64,000 bases of DNA, taken from assembly GCA_036768485.1 (NCBI GenBank), contig JAVLUZ010000142.1, positions 19,093,735 to 19,157,734 of the forward strand, read 5' to 3'. The position numbers and the translations under genes are program-made. Below are positions 27,301 to 33,045 of the stretch, in pieces. The notes below the pieces were generated by a model. That model ran no database searches and was not told the DNA's origin. It saw only the letters and a list, made by a program, of their open reading frames with translations. This DNA is from Mermis nigrescens (Eukaryota > Nematoda > Enoplea > Mermithida > Mermithidae). Each line of letters starts with the position of its first letter. Position 1 is the stretch's first letter.

Positions 27301-29183
27301 TGATGGAATTTGCCTAAACCGTATGTGCGATATACTGTGACAATCGAAAATATTAACAGACTCGCTTATTTAACAATATACGGTTGATTATATCAAATCA
27401 CATTTACATTGTGATTCAATCGCACTTTAGAAGCAATACGTTTCTAGGTTTCTAATTCGATTCTTAGCACATATTGCATAACTGCAGTGCTAATTTTCCA
27501 TTTTATGTTAGGGGATTCGGGTACCCGGGTAGTAAAATTATTTTCTACCCGGGTACCCGTTCGGATACCCGCGTGCAGCTCTACTTCCCACAAACATTTA
27601 CATATCGATTACACTGGTATGCATAATTTTTGTCTCCCGTAAATTTTCAGGCGACCGTAGACCACTTTTTTGTGCTGATTCCGAATATGCTTTCTGTTTT
27701 ACTGTAACAAATTTAGATTTTTAGATATTTGCATATTTTGGTTAATGCAAACTTAATGCTTTTTCATAGGATTATATCACATTTAAATGGTTAAGCTTGA
27801 TTGAATTTAAGTAATTCTTTTCAAATATGTTTTTTGAATGATGTCCTTCGTGCTTATGATGTGGAAGGTGTGTTCTATAAGTTTAAGTGTAAGATACAGG
27901 GAAAAATTTGCATATTTTTATATGTACATTATTATATTCATACATGTAGCTACTTTGTTATTTTCATTTTGCAAACTAAATATGGTTTTTCTAATAGTGA
28001 TTTTCATGCTGAAATTTGTTTACCGTTTTTTAATATGACAACTAGATATTTTTAAAAAAATCAAGAAAAACAAAACAAAATCACATCGGGTTATTGGAGG
28101 GAGCTTGTTTGGAATTTCTCCAAAAACTTCAAAACATACCCCATAAAAACAAGTAAACATCTGGCAATTTATAAAGAAAACGTTACTCAGTTTTTTGCTA
28201 ACAACATTTAGGAGTAAAATGCAGGAAATGTGAAATGTAAACAGAAAATGTGAAAAAATTTAAAGTCTTTGCATTTCATAAAATTGAGTGTAACTTGAAA
28301 AGTAGATTAGCTACAGACAAACGGAGAACAGATTTAGAATCTGCAGTTAAAACTGCACTAGAAAATGGTATTAACGTGTTGGAGATAATAAGCCTTATAT
28401 GGCAGGCTCACTCACATTTTTATATACAGTAATATGCAAATTAGGGGTCATGTCGCAACCGCTGTTCTCAAAAAAGGAAAACTCTTTATGCTGTGGCAAG
28501 CAAATAGGTCTGGGGCACTAAACTTCCAAAGGTTAACTTGTTTTATCGCGTACTTGCAAACCTAGCAAAATTTGCATAAACGTAAATATGCTTTTATATC
28601 TCAGCAAATAAATTTGATTCGAAGAAACGGAGAACAGATTCGGAATTAGCACAAAAAATTGATTTTGAAAAAATTATTTTCGTTTGGGAGACAAACAAAA
28701 AGTTTAAATTTGTAGACCAGCGTTATTTGAAGTGGTTAGTCGCGTCTTATAGCCAAGAAGCCCGCATCTTATAGCCGTGCGTCTTATATACCTTGCTTTA
28801 TGTGTATTATTGTCTAATAGGCGAGTTTCTGATATATCTTAATGCATTATGAAGACTGATACCAGAGCTTTTTGCTTCTTACATATAAGCCGAAAAGTCT
28901 AATATATCCAGGGTGTCTTGTAGCCGAGTTCGACTGTATTGTAAAATGAAAATGCATTTGCTCATATTGCAAAGCGTTTATTTTTCAAAATGTTGAAGTG
29001 AATAAAACAAGTTGTACGTCGATTTAATATGGTATGGAATCAAAAACTACTGAAAACATTTGCTACTGATTATATAGAAATGTTTATATTTTGAATAATC
29101 TTCTCAATTTAAAGAACGTTGACGACGTTAGGCCCGTACTTCGTGATAAATTCCGCTTACACGACCTGCTTCCGCCCGATTAA
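2988..29183 (+). CDS. CTDSPL2: CTD small phosphatase-like protein 2 (CTDSPL2-like), 11 exons recognised, 5' end missing
   Basis: Protein phosphatase of the FCP/SCP branch of the HAD superfamily; the vertebrate orthologue acts on phosphoserine/phosphothreonine. Exons: 2988-3308, 4193-4377, 8433-8561, 10421-10636, 13261-13402, 15393-15504, 16490-16576, 17627-17769, 18169-18295, 23057-23152, 29115-29183. All ten junctions keep frame, giving 541 codons plus TAA. The N-terminal part is basic and low in conservation, with an LFSPGF-type motif as in CTDSPL2. The catalytic half is clear: DWEVF, then [14 protein letters not shown], then [14 protein letters not shown] (HAD motif I, DxDxT), [12 protein letters not shown] (motif II), NYIKDL (motif III Lys region), VIVDNSP (motif IV), and the family-typical end [10 protein letters not shown]. 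It is longer than the vertebrate protein (about 466 residues) because of the N-terminal exons. The start codon is not visible. One acceptor (23056) is not AG. Family membership is near certain; the first four exons rest on phase matching and splice sites. Confidence 0.93.
3963..4190. repeat. Interspersed repeat, family C (CGAGCCGTTACATGTA type)
   Basis: It starts 'gtaacgtctcgaatgtttgg', has the G-rich block 'ggggtccctggc', the core 'gaccttcaatttttggacaaaatgggccaaaaa', and ends with C-rich 'cccatccccc'. Related copies lie near 11275-11500, 13488-13672, 16895-17095, 17788-17972, 22692-22922 and 59572-59803, in both orientations. It ends directly at the acceptor of the exon at 4193. Confidence 0.7.
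4193..4377 (+). CDS. CTDSPL2: CTDSPL2-like exon (variable region)
   Basis: Acceptor TTTACAG ends at 4192 and donor GTGAGG starts at 4378. It encodes [18 protein letters not shown] and onward, with no recognised motif. Phases fit both neighbours: GG + A on the left and G + AT on the right. Only this frame stays open through to the donor. Confidence 0.7.
4497..4862. repeat. Interspersed repeat, family B (AGAAAGATGGAGCATCG type)
   Basis: It is flanked by 'ccatacatgatctcagg' and 'atgctgcgcatgtatg' and contains the family-typical 'gatctagaaagatggatcatcgg' and a GGCGCTTTGCGC core. Other copies: 9512-9828, 13658-14045, 20362-20787, 46768-47052, 49950-50335, and a partial one at 57190-57325. Confidence 0.7.
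4863..5639. other. Intron sequence, nothing recognised
   Basis: AT-rich sequence inside the CTDSPL2-like intron. A 'ccggcgctcttcacc' block at about 5510 resembles the hairpin core of the neighbouring repeats, so part of it is probably old repeat. Confidence 0.35.
5640..6010. repeat. Interspersed repeats, family I plus a G-run block
   Basis: The first half shares the 'aaaacgttttatat...ggtcgtttaaa...ttactgttttggatttt' order with copies at 9978-10395, 12722-13165, 18436-18618 and 53310-53500. The second half (5830-6000) resembles family C, with a run of G at 5905. Confidence 0.55.
6125..7788. mobile_element. hAT-type non-autonomous element with GGCCCCGG-rich ends
   Basis: Terminal inverted repeat AGAGCTGTA at 6125 and TACAGCTCT at 7780-7788. 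Just inside each end are GC-rich degenerate motifs: 'ccggggccggggcc' on the left, and many GGGGCC/GGCCCC blocks at 7685-7775 on the right. Flanks TCTTTTGT and ATTTTTGT agree at 6 of 8 positions, which fits an old 8-bp duplication. A 132-codon open frame lies on the minus strand (6615-7013), but I do not recognise a transposase in it. Confidence 0.7.
8075..8272. repeat. Perfect 99-bp tandem duplication
   Basis: Copy 1 is 8075-8173 and copy 2 is 8174-8272; they read identically from 'agcatatattaattgattc' to 'ttgataggctcac'. The unit includes 'ttcaagcttttaaatgcaatg', also seen near 25017 within another repeat. Lack of differences suggests a recent event. Confidence 0.95.
8433..8561 (+). CDS. CTDSPL2: CTDSPL2-like exon (LFSPGF motif)
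   Basis: Acceptor ATTTTCAG ends at 8432; donor GTATGA starts at 8562. It encodes a Ser/Pro-rich stretch with [14 protein letters not shown], matching in position and character the IFSPVFNFF segment of vertebrate CTDSPL2. It ends CDNCGCSSA plus one base. Confidence 0.8.
8693..9062. repeat. Interspersed repeat, family E (GGCCCAACATAAATTG type)
   Basis: It begins 'ggcccgtgtccatgattcgg' with 'cccaacataaattgg', runs through 'atatctcgggaaattt', and ends 'ggggcggccaacccccccc'. Copies in the same order at 17110-17500 and in reverse at 52153-52497. Non-coding. Confidence 0.75.
9512..9828. repeat. Interspersed repeat, family B
   Basis: It begins 'catacatgcacatcatggg', contains 'ctatatctttctggagcat' followed by 'aaagcgccgaaaatttgag', and ends with a GGGGGTGAACCCCC block. 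Confidence 0.7.
9978..10395. repeat. Interspersed repeat, family I (AGGGTCGGCAGGGGGG type)
   Basis: It begins 'caaggtcagggtcggcaggg', contains 'cagaaatccaaaacagtaaa', and ends 'ccccctatgtgcatgtgtgg' right before the exon at 10421. The reverse copy is at 12722-13165. Confidence 0.7.
10421..10636 (+). CDS. CTDSPL2: CTDSPL2-like exon (variable linker)
   Basis: Acceptor AATCATTTAG ends at 10420; donor GTACAT starts at 10637. It encodes 71 full codons beginning [14 protein letters not shown], with no recognised motif. Phase 1 on both sides matches exons 8433-8561 and 13261-13402. The frame also reads open upstream to 10384 into a repeat end, which is not part of the exon. Confidence 0.75.
10652..11238. 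repeat. Interspersed repeat, family G (GGCCCGTAGCCAGGA type)
   Basis: Inverted ends: 'ggcccgtagccaggatttta' on the left and 'cccactcgactacgggcc' on the right. The internal GGCGCGAAGCGCC hairpin is at about 10972. Related copies: 15112-15284, 25690-25806, 26406-27078 and 55980-56465. Confidence 0.7.
11275..11500. repeat. Interspersed repeat, family C (reverse orientation)
   Basis: It contains 'cccagccaaagtcggtcgtc', 'tttttggcccaaaattggagg' split by short changes, and ends 'aaaatttcgagccgttgcat'. Non-coding. Confidence 0.65.
12128..12378. repeat. Interspersed repeat, family D (GACCGATCTTGGGGGGTC type)
   Basis: It begins 'gaccgatcttggggggtc', contains 'gtgacctcaaaaacaggtat' and 'ccttcattttgcctcatttt', and ends 'gggggtctagattccaac'. 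Related copies: 36170-36425, 39395-39655, 39715-39912, 46485-46760 and 63665-63965. Confidence 0.7.
12722..13165. repeat. Interspersed repeat, family I (reverse orientation)
   Basis: It contains 'gggttattacctcccccgct', 'ccggcgctgcgcgctgaatc', and ends 'tctgccgaccctgaacttgtg', the reverse of the 9978-10395 copy. Confidence 0.65.
13261..13402 (+). CDS. CTDSPL2: CTDSPL2-like exon (acidic linker, DWEVF)
   Basis: Acceptor AATTTTCAG ends at 13260; donor GTAAGT starts at 13403. It encodes an acidic stretch ([19 protein letters not shown]) and ends [12 protein letters not shown], the hallmark segment just before the phosphatase domain in CTDSPL2. Confidence 0.9.
13488..14045. repeat. Adjacent family C and family B repeats
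   Basis: 13488-13672 is a family C copy ('cacccaaagtcggtgctccc' and 'tttttggccaaaaattgaag'). 13658-14045 is a reverse family B copy ('accatacatgatcttgggg', 'gctctagaaagatagagcat', 'cccccagaattcccatgctc'). The fragment at 14040-14080 is again family C. Confidence 0.65.
14614..14750 (+). CDS. Possible alternative first exon of the CTDSPL2-like gene
   Basis: ATG at 14614 opens 45 codons plus two bases ([17 protein letters not shown] and onward) and runs into a strong donor AAAAG|GTAAGA at 14751. An in-frame TGA lies four codons upstream. The two leftover bases (AG) match the entry phase of the exon at 15393, giving [11 protein letters not shown] and so a short isoform with the whole catalytic domain but no long N-terminus. 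The surrounding sequence does not look like any of the repeats. This is inference from phase and splice signal only; no promoter was identified. Confidence 0.3.
15112..15284. repeat. Interspersed repeat, short family G copy
   Basis: Ends 'ggcacgtatctctgggtgg' and 'ggaccagctacgtgcctgc' are inverted. The interior has 'tggtctttttgggcttag' and C-run/G-run blocks. Non-coding and intronic. Confidence 0.6.
15393..15504 (+). CDS. CTDSPL2: CTDSPL2-like exon (start of phosphatase domain)
   Basis: Acceptor CTTGCAG ends at 15392; donor GTACGG starts at 15505. It encodes [18 protein letters not shown], then [19 protein letters not shown]. The first catalytic Asp of the DxDxT motif is in the penultimate codon; the intron falls directly before the second Asp. 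Confidence 0.95.
15505..16489. other. AT-rich intron sequence
   Basis: Very AT-rich intron between the two halves of the DxDxT motif. A short 'catacatgtatgtatgta' repeat sits at about 15771. No repeat family, exon or RNA gene was recognised. Confidence 0.5.
16490..16576 (+). CDS. CTDSPL2: CTDSPL2-like exon (DETLVHCSL)
   Basis: Acceptor TCGATTCAG ends at 16489; donor GTACGT starts at 16577. It encodes [20 protein letters not shown] and on to TYQ, the second half of HAD motif I. Confidence 0.96.
16895..17095. repeat. Interspersed repeat, family C
   Basis: It contains 'ataaatcacttccaaatttt', 'catggccaaaaccgcaag' and 'gagacgaccgacttcacat', ending 'ccccatccccatg'. Diverged copy. Confidence 0.55.
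17110..17500. repeat. Interspersed repeat, family E
   Basis: It contains 'ggcggacccaacataaattg', 'tatatctcgggaaatttgtc', and ends 'acttaaatacggccctg'. The element order matches the copy at 8693-9062. Confidence 0.7.
17627..17769 (+). CDS. CTDSPL2: CTDSPL2-like exon (FTASK motif II)
   Basis: Acceptor GCATTCAG ends at 17626; donor GTAAAC starts at 17770. It encodes [19 protein letters not shown] followed by [20 protein letters not shown], including the motif II Thr/Ser. Confidence 0.96.
17788..17972. repeat. Interspersed repeat, family C
   Basis: It contains 'tcacccaaagttggctgtcc', 'tttggcaaaaatttgaggtc', and ends with a C run and 'gagccgtttcatgtatgcc'. Confidence 0.6.
18169..18295 (+). CDS. 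CTDSPL2: CTDSPL2-like exon (VDNSP motif IV)
   Basis: Acceptor TTTTTCAG ends at 18168; donor GTAATG starts at 18296. It encodes [19 protein letters not shown], then [20 protein letters not shown], carrying the conserved Lys region and the acidic motif IV. Confidence 0.96.
18436..18626. repeat. Family I fragment and start of a split family A copy
   Basis: 18436-18610 matches family I ('gcacaaggttgggttgg', 'ggtaatacctg'). The last bases 'taggtgggcag' are the left end of a family A repeat that resumes at 19371, after the hAT insertion. Confidence 0.5.
18627..19370. mobile_element. hAT-type non-autonomous element with GGTGCC-rich ends
   Basis: It begins TAGGGATGGGACTAGCACTG and ends ACCAGTGCACCCCTA. 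GGCACC/GGTGCC motifs are packed into the left end (18645-18700) and are present at the right end. Flanks GTGGGCAG and CTTGGCAG agree at 6 of 8, consistent with an 8-bp target duplication within a family A repeat. No transposase is recognised. Confidence 0.75.
19371..19820. repeat. Family A repeat with an internal 192-bp tandem duplication
   Basis: It resumes the family A copy split by the hAT. 19435-19626 and 19627-19818 are near-identical 192-bp units starting 'atggtagtttggcgaaaaac' and differing at only a few positions. The reading frame stays open across both copies (a 232-codon frame from 19236), but this is a by-product of the repeat, not a gene. Confidence 0.85.
20362..20787. repeat. 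Interspersed repeat, family B (reverse orientation)
   Basis: Ends 'accatgcctgatcttagggg' and 'cccatgctgtgcatgtacat'. The interior has 'ttcggcgcttcgcgccatta' and 'gctctagaaagatggagcat'. It is among the best-preserved copies. Confidence 0.75.
20908..22615. mobile_element. hAT-type non-autonomous element (TAGGGATGCAACGGGT) with CCCGAA-rich ends
   Basis: Left end TAGGGATGCAACGGGT, right end ACCCGTTGCATCCGTA after a one-base gap in similarity. A perfect 8-bp duplication TTCGATAT lies at 20900-20907 and 22616-22623. Both ends carry arrays of degenerate 'cccgaacccgaataaa' motifs for 100-160 bases (20920-21075 and 22465-22590), in inverted orientation. The interior includes GGCGC-hairpin repeats, and no transposase frame is recognised. 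Length is 1708 bp. Confidence 0.88.
22692..22922. repeat. Interspersed repeat, family C
   Basis: It begins 'catgtaaacgactcgaaatt', contains 'gacctccaattttttggcca', and ends 'gggggatcccccatcctcc'. The open frame over it is not a gene. Confidence 0.7.
23057..23152 (+). CDS. CTDSPL2: CTDSPL2-like exon with a non-AG acceptor
   Basis: It encodes [20 protein letters not shown] and on to FFEELAYM (32 codons), collinear with the orthologues. The donor GTAAAA at 23153 is normal. The intron ends ...CTTCATCAA instead of a YAG; no AG occurs nearby upstream, although a branch-point-like CTGAC and a pyrimidine stretch are in place. Confidence 0.9.
23153..23997. other. Intron sequence with old repeat material
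   Basis: Mostly unrecognised AT-rich intron. 23810-23950 carries 'cgcaaagcgtcgaaaacttg' and a 'gggtaaaaccccc' end in the style of the interspersed families. No exon was found. Confidence 0.4.
24332..27583. mobile_element. hAT-type element (TAGAGCTGCAC) with ACCCGGGT-rich ends, nested
   Basis: It starts TAGAGCTGCACAC and ends GCGTGCAGCTCTA, flanked by a perfect 8-bp duplication CTTCCCAC at 24324-24331 and 27584-27591. Both ends carry 'tacccgggtacccgg' tandem motifs (24358-24418 and 27528-27572). It lies inside the pogo-like element and itself contains another hAT. The remainder is repeat material with GGCGCGAAGCGCC hairpins, with no recognised transposase. Confidence 0.9.
24471..26133. mobile_element. 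Innermost hAT-type element (CAGTGATCGTAC) with GGTCGGGG-rich ends
   Basis: It starts CAGTGATCGTACAGGG and ends CCCGTACGATCACTG, flanked by a perfect 8-bp duplication GTTGACAG at 24463-24470 and 26134-26141. Tandem 'ggtcggggtcgggg' motifs sit inside both ends (24500-24528 and 26078-26120). Its terminal repeat resembles that of the element at 54000-54990. No transposase is recognised. Confidence 0.9.
29115..29183 (+). CDS. CTDSPL2: CTDSPL2-like last exon
   Basis: The acceptor AATTTAAAG ends at 29114. It encodes [18 protein letters not shown] then LPPD and TAA (29181-29183). It joins in phase 0 to ...ELAYM, and the end LLPPD is the exact family terminus. Confidence 0.95.
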   Translation, partial: NVDDVRPVLRDKFRLHDLLPPD

Positions 29184-29197
29184 GCCAACGGAATTCG

Positions 29198-29341
29198 ATG
29201 TCGTGTGGTATTGTAGCGGTTTTGGGTCGCTGTCAGCCCGTTGATCTCTTAATCTACAGTACGACAGTCGCAGATTGCAAGGAAAAGTACAACGAAACGA
29301 TTAAAGTATACTCGTGTGCATATTCGTGTAATGCGCTTTAA
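29198..29341 (+). CDS. Unrecognised 47-codon open frame just after the CTDSPL2-like stop
   Basis: ATG at 29198, 15 bases after the TAA, opens MSCGIVAVLGRCQPVDLL and runs 47 codons to TAA. It contains a possible donor, ATTAAA|GTATAC, at 29297, which would join in phase 0 to the orphan 3' exon at 29975. I recognise no family. It may simply be 3' UTR. Confidence 0.2.
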   Translation: MSCGIVAVLGRCQPVDLLIYSTTVADCKEKYNETIKVYSCAYSCNAL

Positions 29342-29366
29342 ATTGTACATAGTTTGAACATTTATA

Positions 29367-29870
29367 TACAGGGTGGCCCAAAAGGAGGGTACACCCCTAT
29401 GCTACATCATGATTTGGGCTAGTAAGGACATGGATATTTTAAGGTCAGCTGTAGCAGACGGATAGTCTTTTTTAAACCGCGTTAAAAATTTCGGCCATAA
29501 TTTGTTTACACCCCACTTTGATATTGTTCAAACTTCAGAGTTCTGTATTGAATTTTATTACTGAATAGAAAGTCATCCTTTTCTGACAAAAAGTACAGTC
29601 AAAAAATTCATTGGCGCATTGTTTAAATCCCGAAGAGTAGGTACGCGTTGAACCAGGTGAAAAACCTCCAAGATATCGTCAAAAGACGAAGTAAATAGAC
29701 CACAGATCCGTTTTTGACGTTTAAACATTATCAAAGTAGGGTTTTTATAAATTGCAGCAGCGCCCAAACCATCTTCAGAAACCCATAATTTTTTAGACTG
29801 TTTTGGTTTATTTCAGTCGGAGTTATGACCTGTAAACATCGAGTGTAGCCTTTTTTGGGGCCACCCTGTA
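29367..29870. mobile_element. TA-flanked MITE with CAGGGTGGCCCAAAA ends
   Basis: TA at 29367-29368 is followed by CAGGGTGGCCCAAAAGG; the right end GGGGCCACCCTG is followed by TA at 29869-29870. The mariner/Tc1-style end and TA duplication make it a roughly 500-bp non-autonomous element in the 3' flank of the CTDSPL2-like gene. A 64-codon minus-strand frame inside it (29573-29767) is not recognised as a transposase. Confidence 0.85.
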
Positions 29871-29974
29871 TGTAAAGATTCATTGTGTACAATGTGTTAT
29901 ACAGTGCAAATTTTCAGGTGCAGTTCGCTTCTAACAGTTTTAATATTTAAGGTATGTTACTTTCTTGTTTACAG

Positions 29975-30076
29975 AAATTGTACAGTTGCAAAATTGGATT
30001 AGACCAAAAAAGAGGAATTCCGCCGTTTCTCATCAAGATTCGTGTAGTGGAATACGGCAATCGCAAAAAGTCGTGA
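29975..30076 (+). CDS. Orphan 3'-terminal coding exon, product unknown
   Basis: A strong acceptor (TTTCTTGTTTACAG, ending 29974) is followed by 33 codons (KLYSCKIGLDQKRGIPPFLI, then KIRVVEYGNRKKS) and TGA at 30074-30076. An AATAAA lies about 50 bases further on (30125-30130), as for a real last exon. A tiny splice-flanked block, 29919-29950, lies just upstream. I do not recognise the family, and the upstream exons are not identified; it could be an alternative end of the CTDSPL2-like gene, whose penultimate exon is also phase 0. Confidence 0.35.
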   Translation, partial: KLYSCKIGLDQKRGIPPFLIKIRVVEYGNRKKS

Positions 30077-30124
30077 AATTGTACGCAAAAACATTGTAAA
30101 TATCTGAATTAAACGCATGTCTTA

Positions 30125-30130
30125 AATAAA
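30125..30130 (+). terminator. Polyadenylation signal AATAAA
   Basis: Canonical hexamer in 'cttaaataaagagttacc', 49 bases after the stop of the orphan exon. It could serve that exon or a long 3' UTR of the CTDSPL2-like gene. Confidence 0.4.
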
Positions 30131-30139
30131 GAGTTACCT

Positions 30140-31570
30140 TAAAGTTTCGAAACGTATGAATTTGAAGTTACGGGACTTTAACGAGTGAAGAATTTCCGGA
30201 TCATCCTAAAATTAACCTTACATCTCATTCGAATCACTGCGATAATGATTTAATTTCGTCTGTACAATGCGGTCCATTGCCGTGAAATTTATGAACTGCT
30301 TTGTAAAGGATGAAATTTCGGGCATTTTTCAAGCTTTAAACGAAAAGTGATTCGCAGAAGTTGCAAATCCTTTTTTATTTTATGATGAATTAATTGTGTG
30401 GCGAACTTTCAGGGCGTTTGCGTTATACTTATTCTAAATAAGAAATAACGCGTAACATCGGCCAAATTTACTTATGCGCTTTTTATTTATGTATTGTTAG
30501 GTCGTTTTTCTGCCATTTTGTGTGTGATTACGTGGCACTCTAATTTCAGTAATGTGTTTTAGAATACTTATCATACTAGTCCATCGGTACAACGGTGTAT
30601 GTGAAAGAAATTTGAAATCGTTGTGTAAAGTACGTACTCTGTTTCTCTTGAGTTGGTAGCCGAATATTATTTCTATGCTGATGCGAATGAAAATCAATCG
30701 CAATTAATTTGCGGGACTTTTGACTATCTAAAAAGTAAATGTGGTTTTACGTTTTGAAATAATTCCGATTTGTGAATTTAAGTAAAACACGTCCGGAAAA
30801 TCAGTAATTATTTATGCTAATTAAGCGATCAAAAATGGCCATTTGCGATTTTCGTTTTTGCCTGTTTTCTGACCGTATTCTGATTCCTTTATATTAAATA
30901 AACAAACATCCTCAATAGTTAATCTTATTTGACTTCAGTAACAGTTGTTCGATAGAGTATGAGCTTTTTACTCAGATGGCTTCTATTAGCCATCTTATTA
31001 TTTTATGGAGAAAATTTGATGTTTTTCAATAACTTTTAAGTGCAATCTTATGATTTGCATGCGAAAAATTACTCTTTGCTTATGTTATTTATCCCTGATT
31101 CGTTTTTTTGAATTTATTCATCACTGTTTTTGCCCTCAGTTTCTTTAATCAACCAACAATTAAGTTAATTCATAATAAAAAGTTCATTCATGAATGCTAT
31201 GGAAGATTCTAATTATTAGGAAGATTGGGATGCTGCGTTTTTTGCGCAAACGATGTGATTGATTACGTAGGTAAGTAGACAACGCGAATTTTTTCTGCCG
31301 TTTAGTCGTTTCTAACAGATCTGCTGTTTTCTTATGTAACCGGATTTTCAATGTAGTTTGAATAGCTTGTGCTTTACACAACTTGTAAAATACGCCGAGT
31401 TTTTACCCGTTCATTTTTAGCGTTTTCGTCTCATGTAATCCATTTTTAGTACAACCGTGAAAACGTTGGTCTCTTTTATCATTATGATGATTACGATAGT
31501 AATTTTATTAGTGTAAGCATATTTTTGTGCATCGCCCGTTACTGTATGTATTACTCTTGTGGCGGCTGGG
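30140..31570. other. Intergenic sequence, nothing recognised
   Basis: Low-repeat, AT-rich sequence with only short open frames and no recognised exon, RNA gene or element end. Confidence 0.4.
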
Positions 31571-31581
31571 CATGTGTTAGA

Positions 31582-31636
31582 CCAATCAGAATGTTCCTTA
31601 TAACTTTAAATATTAAAGAGCAGAGGAATCAGTCGT
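31582..31636 (+). promoter_or_regulatory. Candidate RNA polymerase II promoter (CCAAT, TATA, Inr)
   Basis: CCAAT at 31582-31586, TATAAC at 31599-31604, and the arthropod-type initiator TCAGTC at 31629-31634. If the A at 31631 is +1, the TATA begins at -32, the canonical distance. It is followed within 20 bases by ATG AAC GAG and a donor GTAAGC. This is a motif-based call only. Confidence 0.45.
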
Positions 31637-31649
31637 CCAGCTAGTGTAA

Positions 31650-31658
31650 ATGAACGAG
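31650..31658 (+). CDS. Candidate micro first coding exon (Met-Asn-Glu) of an unidentified gene
   Basis: ATGAACGAG is followed directly by a good donor GTAAGCG at 31659, 19 bases after the putative initiator. It would leave in phase 0. The downstream exons were not found; one phase-compatible open block follows CCTTTCAG at 32607, but it stops after 33 unremarkable codons. Confidence 0.25.
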
Positions 31659-32158
31659 GTAAGCGCATGGTTGATCACAATATGTCAGAGTTCACTTCTT
31701 TTTCGGTCGCGAAGCAAGAATAACGTGCTTTGCCTCGTACATTTTGGTCAGTTGTCGATATAGTCGAATCTTTTTACATATACAGGGCGTCCGAGGTATT
31801 TAGGCAATTTTACTCGAGTGCCATGCGTGCGATTTTAGTTGCAATCGAATGAAACTTAGCTAACTAAAATATAGTCCATCCAAAAGGCTTCAGCTGCCAT
31901 ATTCAATTTCATTAGTTGTAGCTTGAAAGCAGTAAGTCCGTTGGATGATTAGCATTACTTTCTTTGATTTGCCTTTTCTATAATAACATTGTAACTACAG
32001 CCTGTTTGCACGGCCCATTTTTGCTTTACGGCTTATTATAAATGTGTCAGCTTGTACCTACTGTACCTATAATATATTTGGGTATCTCTAGCACCTGTGC
32101 ACTCCCTGCAGCTATATTCCGGCACATCCTGGAGGTGCGATTTTTTAAAGATAGACTG

Positions 32159-32382
32159 TAGTCTGTTTCATTAACTTTGAGGTTTTCTTTTGAATTTAAT
32201 CCGCACGAATCAGGCTACAAAAGTGGTTTAAACTTTTAATGCAGTAATGCGCTCTGGCAATGGCAAGTGTCTCATTGTAACTCAATATACTGTAGAATAT
32301 CACAACTATACTGTTAGTTCAAACCACTTTTGTAGGCACTTCAAATTTTTTCAAAAACCTCAAAGTTAAATGAAACGGACTA
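32159..32382. mobile_element. TA-flanked MITE (TAGTCTGTTTCA family), 224 bp
   Basis: Left TAGTCTGTTTCATTAACTTT, then 'gaggtttt' and a later 'ctacaaaagtggtttaaac'; right 'gtttgaactaac' reversed through 'gaaacggacta'. The inverted repeats are about 75 bases, covering almost the whole element except a short centre. The same terminal sequence is used by elements at 37200-38377, 47270-48085 and 48274-48441. Confidence 0.85.
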
Positions 32383-32991
32383 TAGCAAACAATCTTTTTA
32401 GCGGATAGGTTGCTCCGCTCCCCATTTGCAAAAAAGACGAATATAATTGATAGCAAAATGGAACAGCCTTCTATGATCCTGTTAATCTTAAATTAAACTA
32501 TCTAGAGTTTAGAATCTTTACCAATACGCCAAAACTTGTCTAGAAATTCGTATGTCTTATTGATTTTTGTCTCATAATGTATCTCATTCTTGTTAACTCC
32601 TTTCAGATTTTACCGCTTTCTCTTCACTCTCCAGTGCATTCATTGATGGTACCTCTCACTTTTACAATAAACATCAAAGCGCTAATCAACGATTATCAAC
32701 TTTTCTAAGGTTGCCTTCGCTCTATGAATTAAATCAGTTTTAAATCACCATGTTCTCCAAAATGTTACAATTTTAGCTACGCAGATTTCTTTAGTCACTT
32801 TGCAACGACTGATTTTATCTTGCTTACTTATCAATGTTTCTTGCTTCCTTTTTGTGCTCGTGTGACAATTAGAGGTCATTGTAAATTGCGCATAAAATTA
32901 CACTAAAGTTCGTCCGTATTGTGAACAAGTGTAAAAAGTTCCATGTAAAATCAGCTGTTAGAAGCAGAAATATTTGAAATTGTACATATTA

Positions 32992-33045
32992 ACATTTTCG
33001 GAAGCCAGGCCTTTGCTGCAGCAAAGGCCTGGCTTCCGAAAATGT
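32992..33045. repeat. Perfect 54-bp palindrome
   Basis: 27 bases (beginning ACATTTTCGGAAGCC, ending CCTTTGCTG) are followed without spacer by their exact reverse complement, the centre being CTG|CAG. It is GC-richer than its surroundings, and no such sequence occurs elsewhere in the window that I could see. Confidence 0.97.

Larger units (their letters stand above)
23998..28936. mobile_element. pogo/Tigger-like TA-flanked element, split by nested hATs
   Basis: Inverted ends CAGTCGAACTCGG (23998) and CCGAGTTCGACTG (ending 28936), extended by 'tataagg' on the left and the reverse of 'tacaag' on the right; TA flanks at 23996-23997 and 28937-28938. Secondary 'cgtcttatagccgag'-type motifs occur near both ends. 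Without the nested insertion (24332-27583 plus one 8-bp duplication) it is about 1.68 kb. I recognise no intact transposase, so it is likely non-autonomous or decayed. Assignment to the pogo group rests on the end sequence and TA. Confidence 0.8.

Noticed and set aside
31781..31800. TACAGGGCGTCCGAGG, mariner-like element end
   Set aside because: No matching inverted end was found within a few kilobases, so an element could not be defined.
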